DNA of 64,000 bases, taken from positions 1-64,000 of the forward strand of contig JAXLZA010000009.1 of the NCBI GenBank assembly GCA_046351135.1. Direction: 5' to 3'. The notes beneath the pieces are model-generated. The model worked only from the letters and a program-made list of their open reading frames with translations, was not told where the DNA came from and ran no database searches. The translations under genes were made by a program, and so were the position numbers. Source of the stretch: UBA4427 sp046351135. GTDB taxonomy: Bacteria > Myxococcota_A > UBA9160 > UBA4427. The first letter of the stretch is position 1. Every line of letters starts with the position of its first letter. Shown here one piece after another: positions 17,486 through 26,508 of the stretch.

Positions 17486-17815
17486 CTAGGCGCTCGGATT
17501 CGTCCGCCGCGCGTCCTTCGCCGCCCCGACGAGCGACCACACGATCGGCAGCAGCGGCCGGACCACCGGCCAGATCATCAGCGCGCGGCCCGCGATCCGG
17601 ATCAGTCGACTCGGCCGGACGAGGACGACGAGCAGCCCGCCCGCGACGATCGCGGGCAGCATCAGCTTCGAGCGCGCGAACGCGATCCCGCGATCGACGG
17701 TCTGCCAGCCCCGCTCGAGCTCCCGGGTCGAAGCGCGCAGATCGCGGCGCAGCCGCTCGCTCCGCAACAGCAGCTGCTCCCGCCGCGCGGCGAGCTCCCG
17801 CCCGCGCGCGCTCAT
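17486..17815 (-). CDS. YqjK-like envelope protein
   Basis: The 109-residue product has a basic coiled-coil N-terminal half (RRDLRASTRELERGWQTVDR) and hydrophobic segments in the second half (LMLPAIVAGGLLVVLV, and WPVVRPLLPIVWSLVG). It follows a YqjE-type gene with a 4-bp ATGA overlap, as YqjK does in the yqjD-yqjE-yqjK arrangement. The start is chosen from that overlap. The molecular function is unknown; the set is linked to the inner membrane and stress adaptation. Confidence 0.75.
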   Translation of the reverse strand: MSARGRELAARREQLLLRSERLRRDLRASTRELERGWQTVDRGIAFARSKLMLPAIVAGGLLVVLVRPSRLIRIAGRALMIWPVVRPLLPIVWSLVGAAKDARRTNPSA

Positions 17816-18198
17816 CGCTCGCTGCCCAGCGCCCGCGCGTCGCGCTCGAGCTCGCCGATCGTCGCGGAGAGGAACCGCGGCCGCGTGCGCAGCCGATGCC
17901 GCACGACGAGGCCTGCAACCATCGCGAGGACCGTGAAGAGCAGCGCCACGAGCCCGGCGGCCAGCAGGCGGTGGCCGTCCCAGAAGGCGATCACGATCGT
18001 CAGCGCGAGCATCAGAACGGCGAGGCCGCCGCAGAAGAGGCCGAGGATCGCCCACAGGACGAGGCCGGCGAGGCGCTCGCCTTCCTGCTCGAGCTCGACG
18101 CTGACGAGCTCGAGCCGCGTATGCGCGAGGGTGACGAGCGTCGCCAGCATCGCACGCAGCGAATCGAACAAGCCGCTTCCGTCGCGCAGCGCCGACAT
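17812..18198 (-). CDS. YqjE/DUF1469 (holin superfamily-like) inner-membrane protein
   Basis: A 128-residue protein with an amphipathic N-terminus (FDSLRAMLATLVTLAHTRLE) containing the conserved ELVSVELEQE motif, then two strong membrane helices (LVLWAILGLFCGGLAVLMLALT and LLAAGLVALLFTVLAMVAGL), and a basic tail. This is the DUF1469/YqjE pattern. It sits 7 bp after the YqjD-like gene and overlaps the YqjK-like gene by 4 bp, so the three form an operon. Confidence 0.85.
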   Translation of the reverse strand: MSALRDGSGLFDSLRAMLATLVTLAHTRLELVSVELEQEGERLAGLVLWAILGLFCGGLAVLMLALTIVIAFWDGHRLLAAGLVALLFTVLAMVAGLVVRHRLRTRPRFLSATIGELERDARALGSER

Positions 18199-18205
18199 CG
18201 CCGGC

Positions 18206-18508
18206 TCAGCGACGACCGATCAGGACGCCGACCACCAGGCCGACCGCGGCGGCGATGCCGATCGATTGCCACGGGTTCGAGTGGACGTAGGCATCGGCAT
18301 CACCGAGCGCGGCCTTCGCATGGGCCTTCAGCTCCGCTTCGAGCGATTCGAGCCGCGCGCGAGCCTGATCGAGCGACTCGCCCGCCCGCGCCCGCGCCTC
18401 GCGCACCTCTGCCCCGGCCGTGTCCGCGGTCGCGGCCATCAGCGCCTCCGCGTCGGCGATGACGGTGCGCAGGTCGTTCATCAGCTTCTGGGTGCTCGCT
18501 TCGTGCAT
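18206..18508 (-). CDS. ElaB/YqjD/DUF883-family membrane-anchored protein
   Basis: The 100-residue protein has a long charged helix (LMNDLRTVIADAEALMAATA onward) followed by the family's terminal DAYVHSNPWQSIGIAAAVGLV and a GRR end. In E. coli, ElaB and YqjD are inner-membrane proteins that associate with stationary-phase ribosomes through the helical part. CAGGAG 7 nt before the ATG at 18508 decides the start. It is the first gene of the YqjD-YqjE-YqjK operon. Confidence 0.87.
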   Translation of the reverse strand: MHEASTQKLMNDLRTVIADAEALMAATADTAGAEVREARARAGESLDQARARLESLEAELKAHAKAALGDADAYVHSNPWQSIGIAAAVGLVVGVLIGRR

Positions 18509-18706
18509 GGCGTTCTCCTGGGCGATGGCCTCGGCTTGCATCGCGCAGCGGATGCCGTCGCGAACGGGGAAGACCCAGCGTAGCCAGCAGCGATCCGGGT
18601 GGCATCCGCAGCCGCATCGCATCGGCCGCGCCGGGGCTCCGGCTCGGGCCGGGGCGGAATGCCCCATGAGCAGCGCGCCGTCGCCGCCTCCACCGCGGCC
18701 GCTCGA

Positions 18707-20065
18707 TCAAGAGCGCCTTCGTGCGACCCGCCGCTTCCCGCGCAGACTCGCCAGCCCGAGCACGCCCCCGGCGAGGGCGACGCCCGTGGCCGGCTCGGGC
18801 ACCTCGACGGCGCCGATGTCGCAGGTCACCCCGAGGCCGCCACTCAGGGGACGGACGGCGCCGCGCTGGTCCGTCGTCGGGCAGCCGACGTTCGAGCCCC
18901 GATCGATCGCCGGACTGCCCGCGAGGGGCAGGTGGGTCTGCGTCGGACCGCCGTTGTTCGCGATCGGGCCGAGCAGGGGGTCGGTCGCCGGCTGGTCGCT
19001 CGCGAGGTTGAGATTGCAGCTGTTGTCCGTCGAGAGATTGTTTCCGGTCGAGACCAGCGGCTGTCCGCCATCGCAATTGAGCTGCGCGGCGACCGAGCCG
19101 GGCTCGAGGCTGAACGAGAAGATCGTGTTCTGCGCGGTCACGGGGCTCGGGGTGAGCCGCCAGAGCGCTCCGCCGGCGAACGCCTTGTTGAGGTGGAGCG
19201 TCGAATTGAGGAGCGACACCGCATCCTCGGTGTAGATCCCGCCGCCGGTATTCGCCTCGTTGCCCACGAACGTCGCGTTCTCGACGGTCAAGGTTCCCGA
19301 GACGTTGCGGATGCCGCCCCCCTGCCCGAACGCGCCGTTGCCGATCAGGGTCGAGCGTCGCACGCGGAACGTCCCGCCATTGAGCTCGATGCCGGCCCCG
19401 TTCGTCGCGGCGTTGACCGACAACGTCGAGCGGTCGATCCGGGCGTCGCCGCCATTGTTCTGGATCGCCCCGCCGTCGAGACCCGCGCTGTTGAGCTCGA
19501 AGAGCGAGGTCGTGACGTCGACGTGGCCGAGATTCTGGATCGCGCCACCGCCGGCCTGGGCGACATTGGATCGGAAGGTGCTGTCCTGGACCGTGAGCTG
19601 CGAGGCCGAGTCGTTGTAGATCGCGCCCCCGCTGCCGAAGGCTTCGGCCACGTTGCTGATCAAACGCGCGCTCTCGACGAGGAGCGAGCCCTGGTTCAGG
19701 ATGGCTCCGCCGGCGGTCGAGCGTCCGTGCTGGAGCACGATCCTGCGAAGGTGGAGACTCGCTCCATTCAGGACGTAGAAGTGTTGGCGGCTGTCCTCTC
19801 CGTCGAGGGTGATCCCGTTGGCGCCGTCGACGATCGTCGCCTCGCCCGTCGCGATCACGTGGGTATTCACGGGAATCACGACGTTGCCGGGGCCGCAGTT
19901 GAAGGTGACGAGTCCGCCGCCGACGAGCGCGGACGCGAGTGCCGCATCCGTACAGCTGGCCGGGGACCCGGTGCCGACCACGCCGGCGGCGCGAGCCGAG
20001 CTGGCGAGCAGGGCCAGATAGAGCGCCAGGACGAGATAGAACGTCGTCGGTCTCCGATTCATCAT
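18707..20065 (-). CDS. Secreted beta-helix protein, choice-of-anchor-Q type, with PEP-CTERM tail
   Basis: A signal peptide (about residues 1-26, cleavage near SSARA) precedes repeated beta-helix coils containing GGAI, GGGI and SxxxxN steps such as GGAIYNDSAS, GGGAIQNLGH and GGGIYTEDAV. Near the end NNGGPTQTHLPLAGSPAIDRG and QRGAVRP...CDIGAVE form the choice-of-anchor-Q block. The tail is VPEPATGVA, a hydrophobic helix and a KRRVARRRS basic end, so a PEP-CTERM sorting signal. GGGAG 8 nt before the double ATG (20065/20062) supports the start over the in-frame ATG at 20191. Confidence 0.85.
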   Translation of the reverse strand: MMNRRPTTFYLVLALYLALLASSARAAGVVGTGSPASCTDAALASALVGGGLVTFNCGPGNVVIPVNTHVIATGEATIVDGANGITLDGEDSRQHFYVLNGASLHLRRIVLQHGRSTAGGAILNQGSLLVESARLISNVAEAFGSGGAIYNDSASQLTVQDSTFRSNVAQAGGGAIQNLGHVDVTTSLFELNSAGLDGGAIQNNGGDARIDRSTLSVNAATNGAGIELNGGTFRVRRSTLIGNGAFGQGGGIRNVSGTLTVENATFVGNEANTGGGIYTEDAVSLLNSTLHLNKAFAGGALWRLTPSPVTAQNTIFSFSLEPGSVAAQLNCDGGQPLVSTGNNLSTDNSCNLNLASDQPATDPLLGPIANNGGPTQTHLPLAGSPAIDRGSNVGCPTTDQRGAVRPLSGGLGVTCDIGAVEVPEPATGVALAGGVLGLASLRGKRRVARRRS

Positions 20066-20380
20066 CGCGCGATCTCCCGTGAGCGGGGGTCGGATCGACC
20101 GTCCCGTGTGTCTCGATCCTGGAATCGCTGCCCGCCTCCGTTCTGGATCACGGGAGGGCGGGACCCGCGGAAGTGAGGCAGCGCGTCGCACCGAGCCGAG
20201 CTCGATCCGCGCTCGTCGTCACCTCTCCGAATCCCGACCGCGAGCCGGATGGGGATGCGGCGCGATATGCTGGGCGACATCAGCGGGGCCACGGGCCGAT
20301 CCATCGGCGAGGAGATTTCCCATGCGAGGCAAGACGGAGTCGTACGCTGCCTGTCTCGAGGGCAAGGACCATCCGGTCCG

Positions 20381-22048
20381 ATGAGCGTCCATGGCGACGC
20401 GCGAGCTGGCGGCCGGGAGATGCGCTCGGGCGGGGGACGGCTCACGGCCCTGCTCGTGCTGCTCTTCTCCCTCGGGAGCGCCGTGGTCGGGCGGACCGAG
20501 GAGCAGCGCTTCGACGAGGTCGAGCTCCTGCGACTCCGCATCGAACAGCTGACGACCGACGCCGAGGCGCGTGTCCTCGGGGCCGAGATCGCGACGCGTC
20601 GAGCGCTCCAGTCCTTCTACGAACGGCGGGGCTTCCGACGGGCCTGGCAATCGCCCGAAGCGAGCGAGGATCTGTTGCGGGCCGTGCGAGGAATCGCTGC
20701 CGACGGGCTCGACCCCGACGACTACCTCCTCGGGGAGCTCGAACGGGTCCGCGCAGCGGTCGCCGCAGGAGAGCCTTCTCTCGAGGACCGGATCGACCAC
20801 GACATCCTGCAGACCGACGCCCTGGCGCGATTGCTCTATCACCTCGCCTTCGGCAAGGTCACACCGAAGTCCTTCGACCCGCACTGGAACTTCACCCGCA
20901 AGGCGAGAGGCGTCGACGCCGCCACCTTTCTCGAACAGGTCGTCGAGTCGGGGCAGGTCTACGAGCGGATCGAGGCCGAGAAGCCGACCCACGAGCTCTA
21001 TCTCGGTCTCCGAGCGGAGCTCGCCCGTCAACGGGCGCTCGCGGAGGCCGGCGAGCCGGCGCAAGTCCCCGGTGGCCCGAAGCTCGAGCAGGGCGTCCAG
21101 GGCCCACGCGTCGCCGCCCTGCGTTCACGGCTCGGGCTGACGGCAGAAGGAGACCAGTTCGACGACGCGGTCGTCGAGCGTGTGAAGCAGGTCCAGGCGA
21201 GCCACGGTCTCGACGTGGATGGCGTCGTCGGTCCGGCGACGTTGGCCGCGATCAACCTCTCTGCCGCGGACCGGATCGCCCGGATTCGAGTGAACCTGGA
21301 GCGCATGCGCTGGTACCTCCACGACCTCGACCCCACCTTCGTGTTCGTGAACCTGGCGGGCTATCGCGTCACCTATCTGCGCGACGGAAAGGTCGTCTGG
21401 TCTGCCCCGGCCATCATCGGCAAGCCCTATCGTGCGACGCCGGTCTTCCGCTCCGAGATGACCTATCTGGTGTTGAATCCGACCTGGACGGTCCCTCCGA
21501 CGATCCTGGCCCAGGACATGCTGCCCGCGCAGCGGCGCGATCCCGCCTATCTCGATCGGAAGGGGATCAAGGTCGTCGACCGCAACGGGCGAGTGGTGCC
21601 GACCTCCTCCGTCGACTGGTCGAAGGCGCGTCCGCGAAGCTTCCCGTACCAGCTGGTCCAGGGGCCGGGGCCCGCCAATGCGCTGGGTCGCGTGAAGTTC
21701 ATGTTTCCGAACTCGTACTCCGTCTACCTGCACGACACGTCGGCCCCCGAGCTCTTTGGAAAGAGCGAACGCGCCTTCAGCTCGGGCTGCATCCGAGTCG
21801 CGAATCCGCTCGATTTCGCGGCCCTGCTGCTCGAGGGCGAGAGCGGTTGGAATCGGGCTGCGATCGACGAGGTCGTCGCGAGCGGGAAGACCCGGACCGT
21901 GAAGCTCTCGAAGCCGGTGCCGGTCCTGCTCACGTACTTCACGGCGTGGGTCGACCAGGCCGGGACGTTGCAGCTTCGCAGGGACGTCTATGGTCGGGAC
22001 GAGAAGGTCCTGAGAGGCATCGAGGCCGAGTTCCACGTACAGCACTGA
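20381..22048 (+). CDS. L,D-transpeptidase of the YcbB/LdtD type
   Basis: From 20381 the product is 555 residues. A signal peptide/anchor (LTALLVLLFSLGSAVVG) is followed by a helical scaffold domain, a peptidoglycan-binding repeat (VAALRSRLGLTAEG and QVQASHGLDVDGVVGPATLAAINL), and a YkuD catalytic domain with HDTSAPELFGKSERAFSSGCIRV. Cys of SSGCIRV is the nucleophile, as in YcbB, where SSGC replaces SHGC. It should form 3-3 crosslinks or attach proteins to peptidoglycan in the periplasm. The exact start is uncertain (20381, 20420 or 20249). A lipoprotein gene follows 13 bp later. Confidence 0.9.
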   Translation: MSVHGDARAGGREMRSGGGRLTALLVLLFSLGSAVVGRTEEQRFDEVELLRLRIEQLTTDAEARVLGAEIATRRALQSFYERRGFRRAWQSPEASEDLLRAVRGIAADGLDPDDYLLGELERVRAAVAAGEPSLEDRIDHDILQTDALARLLYHLAFGKVTPKSFDPHWNFTRKARGVDAATFLEQVVESGQVYERIEAEKPTHELYLGLRAELARQRALAEAGEPAQVPGGPKLEQGVQGPRVAALRSRLGLTAEGDQFDDAVVERVKQVQASHGLDVDGVVGPATLAAINLSAADRIARIRVNLERMRWYLHDLDPTFVFVNLAGYRVTYLRDGKVVWSAPAIIGKPYRATPVFRSEMTYLVLNPTWTVPPTILAQDMLPAQRRDPAYLDRKGIKVVDRNGRVVPTSSVDWSKARPRSFPYQLVQGPGPANALGRVKFMFPNSYSVYLHDTSAPELFGKSERAFSSGCIRVANPLDFAALLLEGESGWNRAAIDEVVASGKTRTVKLSKPVPVLLTYFTAWVDQAGTLQLRRDVYGRDEKVLRGIEAEFHVQH

Positions 22049-22061
22049 AGAGGGGAATCGC

Positions 22062-22652
22062 ATGACGAGAACGAACGGTGTCGCATCGGGTCTGGTCCTG
22101 GCTCTGCTCTGCATCGCGCTATCGGGCTGCGCCCTGTTCCGCGACGAAGAGCCGCTCTACCGGAGCGGGACGATCTCGGAGAACCTCGTCAGCTCGACCG
22201 CGCAGGTGATCGCCATCGACCCGTCGACGCGCAACGTGGCACTGCGGATGCCGGATGGATCGGAGGTCGCCTTCCAGGCGGGCCCCCAGGTCCGGAATCT
22301 CGACCAGGTCGAGGCGGGCGACTCCGTCCGTGTCTCGTACATGGAGTCCATCGTCTACCACCTGCGCAAGCCCGGCGAGTCCGTGCCCGGAGTGAGCGTC
22401 CAGGAGGAAGCGCTCCGCGCCAGCCCCGGTGCCACACCGGCGGGCGCGGTCGCTCGCTCCGTCTTCGTGACCGCCACCGTTCGGGGTCTCGACCCGTCGG
22501 GACCGTCGGTGACCCTCGAGTCGGCCGACGGGGAGACGAGGACGTTCCGGGTTCGCGATGCCGATCGCCTGAAGGGCGTGAAGATCGGGGATCTCGTCGA
22601 GTTCACGTTCACCCAGGCGATCGCCGTCGAGCTCGAAAAGCTCGCCGACTGA
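22062..22652 (+). CDS. Lipoprotein with two related beta-barrel-like repeats
   Basis: The 196-residue protein has a lipoprotein signal ending in LSGC (Cys 23). Two similar segments follow, STAQVIAIDPSTRNVALRMPDGSEVAF with DQVEAGDSVRVSYMES, and VTATVRGLDPSGPSVTLESADGETRTF with GVKIGDLVEFTFTQA. Each looks like a small OB-type or DUF5666-like barrel, indicating internal duplication. It is 13 bp after the L,D-transpeptidase gene and is probably its operon partner, so an envelope role is likely. Function unknown. Confidence 0.75.
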   Translation: MTRTNGVASGLVLALLCIALSGCALFRDEEPLYRSGTISENLVSSTAQVIAIDPSTRNVALRMPDGSEVAFQAGPQVRNLDQVEAGDSVRVSYMESIVYHLRKPGESVPGVSVQEEALRASPGATPAGAVARSVFVTATVRGLDPSGPSVTLESADGETRTFRVRDADRLKGVKIGDLVEFTFTQAIAVELEKLAD

Positions 22653-22733
22653 GGGCGACGAGGCCGATCCGGGCGGCGCCGCGAAGCGACCGGCGCAAGC
22701 ACGGAACGCCGCGAGGCGTCGGATCGCGCGGGC

Positions 22734-23654
22734 CTAGACGGCGCGCGTCGGCGCCTCCGGGTTCAGCGCCGCCCCGAGCGCCGCGTCCAGGATCCGGGCG
22801 GCGAGTCCCGCCGTGCGGAGGTCGAGCGGCGGCGCACCATGATAGGCGCCGGGGCAGTTGTAGAGCTCGACCGGGACGCCCGCGGCCATCAGGCGCTGGG
22901 CGTATTCGAGGCCCTCGTCGCGCAGCGGGTCGAGGCCGTTCGTCTGGACGAAGGCCGGGGGCAGGCCCGAGAGGTCCTCGGCGCGGGCCGGCGCGGCATA
23001 GGGCGAGGTCCGGCTGCGATCGGTGTGCTCGCCCAGGTAATGCAGCCACATGCCCTCGTTGCCGGCGGCGTTGAACCCGGGCGCCCCGTCGGCCTGCCGA
23101 TGCGAGGCCGTCTTCAGGCGATCGTCGAGGACGGGGATCATCAGGGCCTGATAGGCGATCTTCGGTCCACCCCGGTCGCGGCTCATCAGGGTGAGGGCCG
23201 CCGCGAGGGCGCCGCCCGCGCTCGCGCCCGTGACGACGAGTCGCTCGAGGTCGACTCCGAGCTCTTCGGCGCTCGAGGCGACCCAGAGCAGCGCGGCGTA
23301 GCAGTCTTCGGGACCGGCCGGGAAGGGATGCTCGGGAGCGAGTCGGTAGTCGACGCTGACGACGACGCAGTGATGGTGAAGGGCCCAATCCGCCTCCATG
23401 CCCGCGAAGGTCTCGGGGTGCATCAGGCAAAAGGCGCCGCCGTGGATCTGGAGCAGGACCGGGAGGATCTTCGTACGACGCCGCTTCGGCTGGTAGACGA
23501 CGACGCGCACGTCCGGCGCGCCGGGCGGGCCGGGGACGAATCGCTCCGCAATGTCGAGGGCGGCGCGGTGTTCGTCGCGCAGCTCCAGGCCGGGCATCGG
23601 CTCTTCGGGCAGGCCGCGGGGCGGGATCGGGAGCAGCTCGTGAGCTCGGGACAT
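22734..23654 (-). CDS. Alpha/beta hydrolase, hormone-sensitive-lipase family esterase
   Basis: The 306-residue cytoplasmic enzyme shows the HSL-family HGGA oxyanion motif (residues 71-74), the nucleophile elbow GASAGG (Ser 145), SVDYRLAPEHPFPAG between them, and a late NGLDPLRDEG plus YHGAP that provide the acid and histidine. It should hydrolyse short- to medium-chain esters. It follows the porin gene at 23688 by 33 bp on the same strand and is likely the last gene of that operon. Confidence 0.9.
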   Translation of the reverse strand: MSRAHELLPIPPRGLPEEPMPGLELRDEHRAALDIAERFVPGPPGAPDVRVVVYQPKRRRTKILPVLLQIHGGAFCLMHPETFAGMEADWALHHHCVVVSVDYRLAPEHPFPAGPEDCYAALLWVASSAEELGVDLERLVVTGASAGGALAAALTLMSRDRGGPKIAYQALMIPVLDDRLKTASHRQADGAPGFNAAGNEGMWLHYLGEHTDRSRTSPYAAPARAEDLSGLPPAFVQTNGLDPLRDEGLEYAQRLMAAGVPVELYNCPGAYHGAPPLDLRTAGLAARILDAALGAALNPEAPTRAV

Positions 23655-23687
23655 CGGACCTCCTTCGAGCCGATCGGAACGACCCCG

Positions 23688-25301
23688 TCAGAAGAACACG
23701 GAGACGCCCACCGTCACCGTCGAGCCGTCCTGGCCCCCCCGGTAATAGCCGAAATCGCTGCTGACCGGCGAGCCGTTGACGTTGATGTACTGGACGTTGA
23801 CCCGGTGGTTGCGCGTATCGAAGGGGTAGTAGTTCATGCCCGCGATGTATTCGGAGCTGTCGCCGAAGCCCGCGTCTCCGTCGCCGAAGATCTGGGAGGT
23901 CGCGGTATAGAGCTCCAGGGTCTTGGGAATCGGGAAGAACGCCGCCTGGACGTAGAATCCGTGGTCGACGATCTCGTCGTTCGGCAGGGGGCCGTCGGCC
24001 TGGAAATGCCTCAGCCATCGGACGTAGTACTCGGCCTGCAGGAAGAAGCCCTTGTACTTCACGCCCGCGTCGACCGATAGATTGTTGTAGTCCGCGTTGC
24101 GGACGGTGACCCCGGGCGCGAGCGCGCCCGTATCGAACAGGTTGACGCTGTCGGCGAGCCTGAGGGCCGTGTTGTTCGCCGACTGGCCGGTATCCGACTG
24201 GCGCAGCTCGGGGCTGTAGACCGAGGAGACACCGAATCGGGTCGCGACCTCGTCGTGCATCTCCCAGTCGCCGTAGGCGCCGCGGGGGCCGAACTCGTGG
24301 GTCGTCGGCATCCACCAGAGCGAGCCCCCGAACGTCAAGTCCCGATCGAGGTTCGCAGCCGTGGTGCCGAGCGTGCTCGAGTTGTTGCCCGCCATCACGC
24401 TGTACCAGAAGCCGGGCAGGAGCTCACCGTTCGCCCAGACGCCCTGGGTGAAGAAGGGACGGAAGAACTCGTCGGCCATCACGCGGTCGTGGCCCAGCCA
24501 GAAGGGGTGCGAGCCCTGCAGCGATCGCGAGCCGGGATTTCCGTTGATGCCGCCGAAGAGCCTGAAGCGCTTGTGGAAGTGGTACCCGAGATTGCCGAAG
24601 ATGGCGTTCTGATTGGTGTCCTGCACGGTCCACCAGGCGATCTGGTAGCGAAGCTTCGGCGTTGCAGCCCAGCCGCTCAGCCAGACGAGCGTTCGGTGGG
24701 CCTGGATGTTCTCGCGGGTGTCGACGTCGCGCACCTGACCGAGGTGGTCCCGAAACTTCCTGTTCGAGTCCATTTGATTGATGTACCGAACCAGCGCATA
24801 GGCGCTGATCGATGCTTCTCCCAGCCGGTTCCGCCCGATCAGGAATCCCTTTCCCGGATCGTACACACCCCACTCATCCTCGGTCGGAGAGGGCTTCGCC
24901 GTCGCCTCCTCGTCGACGGTCTTTCCCTCCGGCTCCGAGGCGGAAGCGGCGGGCTCTCCAGCCCCGTCCGGCGTCCCCGTCGCGGCCGCGGCGCCCTCGC
25001 CTGCTCCCTCCGCGGGCTCGGCGCTCCCGTCCTCCCGCTCGCGCTCCGACTCGAGCTTCTCGATCCGCGCGTCCTTTTCCTCGATCTGCTCCTTCAGGAC
25101 CTTCTGGTCCCGCTCGAGCCGCTCCACGCGATCTTCGAGCGTCTCCGCTCGCAGCGCAGTCGGCGCCGCGCTCGTGACGACCAGGCAGGCCAGCACCGGA
25201 AGAAGCCCGCGACGAACGCGGATCCGTTCGCGGGCGCAGGACCCGACCGGGCCGTCGACGCGCAGGCTCCGCGCCCGAATGCTGCCCTCGTGCCTCGACA
25301 T
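23688..25301 (-). CDS. Coiled-coil porin, OprO/OprP-like outer-membrane channel
   Basis: The 537-residue protein has a long basic N-terminus, an export signal (LLPVLACLVVTSAAPTALRA), a coiled coil with ERLERDQKVLKEQIEEKDAR, a disordered Ala/Glu/Pro linker, then about 400 residues of beta-barrel strands ending in Phe (VTVGVSVFF). Coiled coil plus barrel is typical of trimeric OprP/OprO-type porins, which admit anions such as phosphate; ion specificity cannot be read here. GGGAAGAGGGA before the ATG at 25301 supports the start. It lies between the amidohydrolase (77 bp upstream) and the esterase (33 bp downstream). Confidence 0.8.
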   Translation of the reverse strand: MSRHEGSIRARSLRVDGPVGSCARERIRVRRGLLPVLACLVVTSAAPTALRAETLEDRVERLERDQKVLKEQIEEKDARIEKLESEREREDGSAEPAEGAGEGAAAATGTPDGAGEPAASASEPEGKTVDEEATAKPSPTEDEWGVYDPGKGFLIGRNRLGEASISAYALVRYINQMDSNRKFRDHLGQVRDVDTRENIQAHRTLVWLSGWAATPKLRYQIAWWTVQDTNQNAIFGNLGYHFHKRFRLFGGINGNPGSRSLQGSHPFWLGHDRVMADEFFRPFFTQGVWANGELLPGFWYSVMAGNNSSTLGTTAANLDRDLTFGGSLWWMPTTHEFGPRGAYGDWEMHDEVATRFGVSSVYSPELRQSDTGQSANNTALRLADSVNLFDTGALAPGVTVRNADYNNLSVDAGVKYKGFFLQAEYYVRWLRHFQADGPLPNDEIVDHGFYVQAAFFPIPKTLELYTATSQIFGDGDAGFGDSSEYIAGMNYYPFDTRNHRVNVQYINVNGSPVSSDFGYYRGGQDGSTVTVGVSVFF

Positions 25302-25377
25302 TCCCTCTTCCCCTCTTTGCTGCCTGTCGGAGCGCTCCCGCGGAACGTCTCCGACGGCGCCTCCGGCTCATTCCGCG

Positions 25378-26508
25378 CTAGGGCGCCTCGGTCGCATGGT
25401 CGCGTTCCCAGGCTCGGACCCGGACCCTCGCTCCATCGAAGATCCGCTCGTAGTTCCCGAACAACACCTTCCGCCTCGCCTCGGGCGTCAGGCGCTTCCA
25501 GAGGGGCGCATAGCTGCGATGGATCGCAAGGTGCATCGACTGATCGCCGGGCGCCACGTTGTCGGTCCCGAAGAGGAATCGATCCGGGTAGGCGTTGATC
25601 AGGTCGGCGGTTCGCCGCGTGATCTCGCGACTCTCGAGAATGTACTTCGCGACCTCGTCCCAGGAGATGTCGAAGCAGAGATGCGCGAGACTCGGATCCC
25701 GCAGGATCGCCTCGATCAGCTCCCGCTGTCGCGGATTGCGCTCGCCCGGCGCCGAGGTGGCCTGGGCGCGCACCGGATGGATGACCCGCCCGAGCCCCAG
25801 GTGGGCCCAGATCACGGTGGCGTTCGGATGTCGGCGCAGGACGTCCTTGAAGTCGGCGAGATAGGCCGGCGCGGCGCCCTCCTTCGCGAACGGGACGTCG
25901 ATGTCGTTGTGGATCAGGACCGCGAGGCCCGTCTCCTCCGCCAGTTCGAGGATCCGGTCGAGCGCCGGGTTGAGCAGGCTGGCCTTCTCCCCGGCGACCT
26001 TCGCCGAGACGAACTCCTTGTGGATGCTGAACTCCCCGATCCCGGAGAAGACACCCGGGAAGGTGAGCAGGACGCGCCGGATGTGATCGACCGCGTACAT
26101 GTCCGCGGGATTGAAGCCCGTGATCATGGGATCGAAGCGCGCCTGCTGCTCGGGCGGGAGCGATCGGAACTGCATCGCGATGAACGCGTCGGTGAAGGAG
26201 TAGTAGTAGAGCGGCGCGTCCGAGTGGAGATAGTAGGTCGGGGCGTCGTCCCCGGAGTTGCCGTACGCCCAGGTCTGCTGCAGCGGGATCCCGAAGACCG
26301 TCGAGCGCCCGACCCGATCGCCCATGATCTCGACGAACCGTGCGAGGCTGGGGCCCTTCTGCACGTAGTTGGTCAGATGGAAATGGGAGTCGTGGAAGAG
26401 CGGCTCGACCTCCGCCGCGCCGACCGCAGAGGCATCGAGCCGAAGGATCAGGCCTCCGACCAGGAGCATGATCGCCCGCAGGCGTGCCGGGCGTCCGCCG
26501 CGCCTCAC
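25378..26508 (-). CDS. Exported TIM-barrel amidohydrolase
   Basis: From a GTG at 26508 the product is 376 residues with a good signal peptide (basic RRGGRPARLR, hydrophobic AIMLLVGGLILRL, then ASAVGAAE). FHDSHFHLTNY carries the HxH metal motif; LIHNDIDVP, VIWAHLG and FLFGTDNVAPG supply the later His and Asp ligands. It belongs to the amidohydrolase-2 type group of metal-dependent hydrolases or decarboxylases. The GTG overlaps the stop of the preceding porin gene by 4 bp (GTGA), which decides the start and implies translational coupling. A periplasmic location is unusual for the family. Substrate unknown. Confidence 0.8.
   Translation of the reverse strand: MRRGGRPARLRAIMLLVGGLILRLDASAVGAAEVEPLFHDSHFHLTNYVQKGPSLARFVEIMGDRVGRSTVFGIPLQQTWAYGNSGDDAPTYYLHSDAPLYYYSFTDAFIAMQFRSLPPEQQARFDPMITGFNPADMYAVDHIRRVLLTFPGVFSGIGEFSIHKEFVSAKVAGEKASLLNPALDRILELAEETGLAVLIHNDIDVPFAKEGAAPAYLADFKDVLRRHPNATVIWAHLGLGRVIHPVRAQATSAPGERNPRQRELIEAILRDPSLAHLCFDISWDEVAKYILESREITRRTADLINAYPDRFLFGTDNVAPGDQSMHLAIHRSYAPLWKRLTPEARRKVLFGNYERIFDGARVRVRAWERDHATEAP

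Noticed and set aside
17812..18198. A phage holin indicating a prophage
   Set aside because: The DUF1469 protein sits in a YqjD-YqjE-YqjK housekeeping operon with no phage genes nearby.
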